Of a stretch of DNA of 40,881 bases, positions 39,923-40,881 are shown piece after piece; the stretch's first letter is position 1; each line of letters starts with the position of its first letter. Source of the DNA: Puniceicoccales bacterium (GTDB lineage Bacteria > Verrucomicrobiota > Verrucomicrobiia > Opitutales > LL51); assembly GCA_031257405.1 (NCBI GenBank), contig JAIROS010000028.1:1-40881 (forward strand), written 5' to 3'. The position numbers and the translations under genes were made by a program. The notes beneath the pieces were generated by a model. The model was not told the origin of the DNA. It worked only from the letters and a program-made list of their open reading frames with translations, and ran no database searches.

Positions 39923-40881
39923 TATATCACCCAATCGTAAGAAAAATTTGACAAAAGTTCCGCGCCATTTTCGCGCACGACGGCGACATCTTCGATGCGG
40001 ACGCCGCCCATTTCGGGGTAATAGAGGCCTGGTTCGACGGTCACGATTTCGCCCGTTTGCAAGGTATAATCGCGGCTGCCGATCGATGGACTTTCGTGTA
40101 AATCCAGGCCCACGCCGTGGCCCGTGGAGTGAAAAAATCCCGTTGAATTCGTCGAAGGATAGCCCATATCCGCGAACATTTTTACATTATTTTCATGAAT
40201 TTCTTTTCCATTTTTTCCGGCGCGGATTTCCCCGATCGCCCGCGCTTGGACCCTTTTGACGGCGTCGTACATTTTTACTTGTTTTTTACTGGGCGTTCCC
40301 TTTAAAAATGTCCGCGTCATATCGCCGTAATAGCCGGTTTCGAGCAGGCGCGGGAAGACATCGACCACAATAAATTCGTTCGCCCGAAGCGCTCCGCTGC
40401 CGCGATTGTGGGGGTAAGCCGCCTGTTCGCCGCAGCTAACGATCGTCTCCTTGGCAACGGCGCCCCCGGAAAAACATACGCCCGCGATCTCCGAACGAAC
40501 CCATTCCGATGTTAAAATTTTGTCATTATAATGTAAAAATCCATCGGCGATTTCTGCTTCCGCCAGCAGTAAACGAACGCGCTCAAATGCTCCGGAAATG
40601 ATCGCACACGCCCGACAAATCTGATCCACCTCCTCGGGGGATTTTACGGAACGCTCCGGTAAAAATTCTCCCTCCGTTACCCTAAAAGGCAAGCGCCGCT
40701 CCTGCAATTCCAATAGCAAGTAGGCCGGGAAATTTTGGGGCAATTCGAGCGAATCGCGGGGAAATTTTTCACATATACACTGAATTAAATCGGCTACACC
40801 GGGATTTTTTTGTTGCGTCCAATCGCCGGGGAGCGAAATTTCGTCGAAGGAGGAATTCCGCCGCAACTCGTCGATATCCAG
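39922..40881 (-). CDS. M24-family Xaa-Pro aminopeptidase (partial, 5' end outside window)
   Basis: The reading frame continues to the window edge, so the N-terminal part is missing. The visible 320 residues cover most of a metallopeptidase of the pita-bread fold (PepP/PepQ type), which removes residues before proline. All five metal ligands can be seen: Asp in VVDVFP, Asp in GDMTRTF, His in HSTGHGVGLDLHE, Glu in TVEPGLYYPE and Glu in RIEDVAVV. It is coupled to lepB through the TAATG overlap. Confidence 0.93.
   Translation of the reverse strand: MDIDELRRNSSFDEISLPGDWTQQKNPGVADLIQCICEKFPRDSLELPQNFPAYLLLELQERRLPFRVTEGEFLPERSVKSPEEVDQICRACAIISGAFERVRLLLAEAEIADGFLHYNDKILTSEWVRSEIAGVCFSGGAVAKETIVSCGEQAAYPHNRGSGALRANEFIVVDVFPRLLETGYYGDMTRTFLKGTPSKKQVKMYDAVKRVQARAIGEIRAGKNGKEIHENNVKMFADMGYPSTNSTGFFHSTGHGVGLDLHESPSIGSRDYTLQTGEIVTVEPGLYYPEMGGVRIEDVAVVRENGAELLSNFSYDWVI

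Overview
The window looks like chromosome of a Gram-negative bacterium of the PVC group, most likely Verrucomicrobiota (Opitutae/Puniceicoccales-like). The clues are a GreA carried on a very long N-terminal extension, a GldG-DUF4340 pair, a probable PPi-type PEP carboxykinase, a VC0807-family membrane protein, and Gram-negative envelope genes (LPS-core glycosyltransferase, SecG, LolA-like protein, FabZ). This placement is inferred from gene content. There are no rRNA or tRNA genes, CRISPR arrays, insertion sequences or prophage genes that I can see. Most genes are housekeeping.

Layout. 1-1456: end of an unknown gene, a 307-aa alanine/glutamine-rich protein that could be a secreted or translocator-like protein, and a small exported protein. 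1488-3104: secG and a LolA-like periplasmic protein, both expanded by internal repeats. 3084-4637 (minus): rluD-nth. 4676-8295: pssA, a 44-codon duplicated leader ORF, a VC0807-family membrane protein, and a lone NuoG-like iron-sulfur protein. 8414-12470: topB and a GH77 protein that has lost its catalytic residues. 12735-15411 (minus): PfkB kinase, comF, LPS-core-type glycosyltransferase. 15517-17385: long greA, facing gatCA (17491-19238, minus) across a compact double terminator. 19568-24078: Opp-type ABC ATPase, rodZ, gldG-like, DUF4340. 24140-26662: mnmA and a phytoene-desaturase-like flavoprotein. 26772-27539 (minus): orphan OmpR-type regulator with its own terminator. 27753-30960: dxr, trxB-ruvB (overlapping). 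31137-35965: a probable 1160-aa PPi-PEPCK, an acidic unknown protein, fabZ. 35974-40881 (minus): pepP-like peptidase (cut by the window edge), lepB, truA, thrS without its TGS domain.

Two things stand out. First, the window is sprinkled with short direct duplications whose two copies lie about 120-163 bp apart (secG, LolA-like gene, VC0807 5' end, nuoG upstream region, malQ 3' end, gatC 5' end, ABC-ATPase 3' end). Some expand proteins in frame and others leave gene stubs in spacers, so local duplication seems to shape this genome. Second, several genes look partly eroded or repurposed: the GH77 protein lacks all three catalytic acids, thrS is preceded by what looks like a frameshifted, start-less TGS remnant, nth lacks the fourth cluster cysteine, and NuoG stands without other complex I genes. 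The 1160-aa protein is the largest and least conventional gene; its assignment to PPi-type PEPCK rests on recalled family motifs and length.
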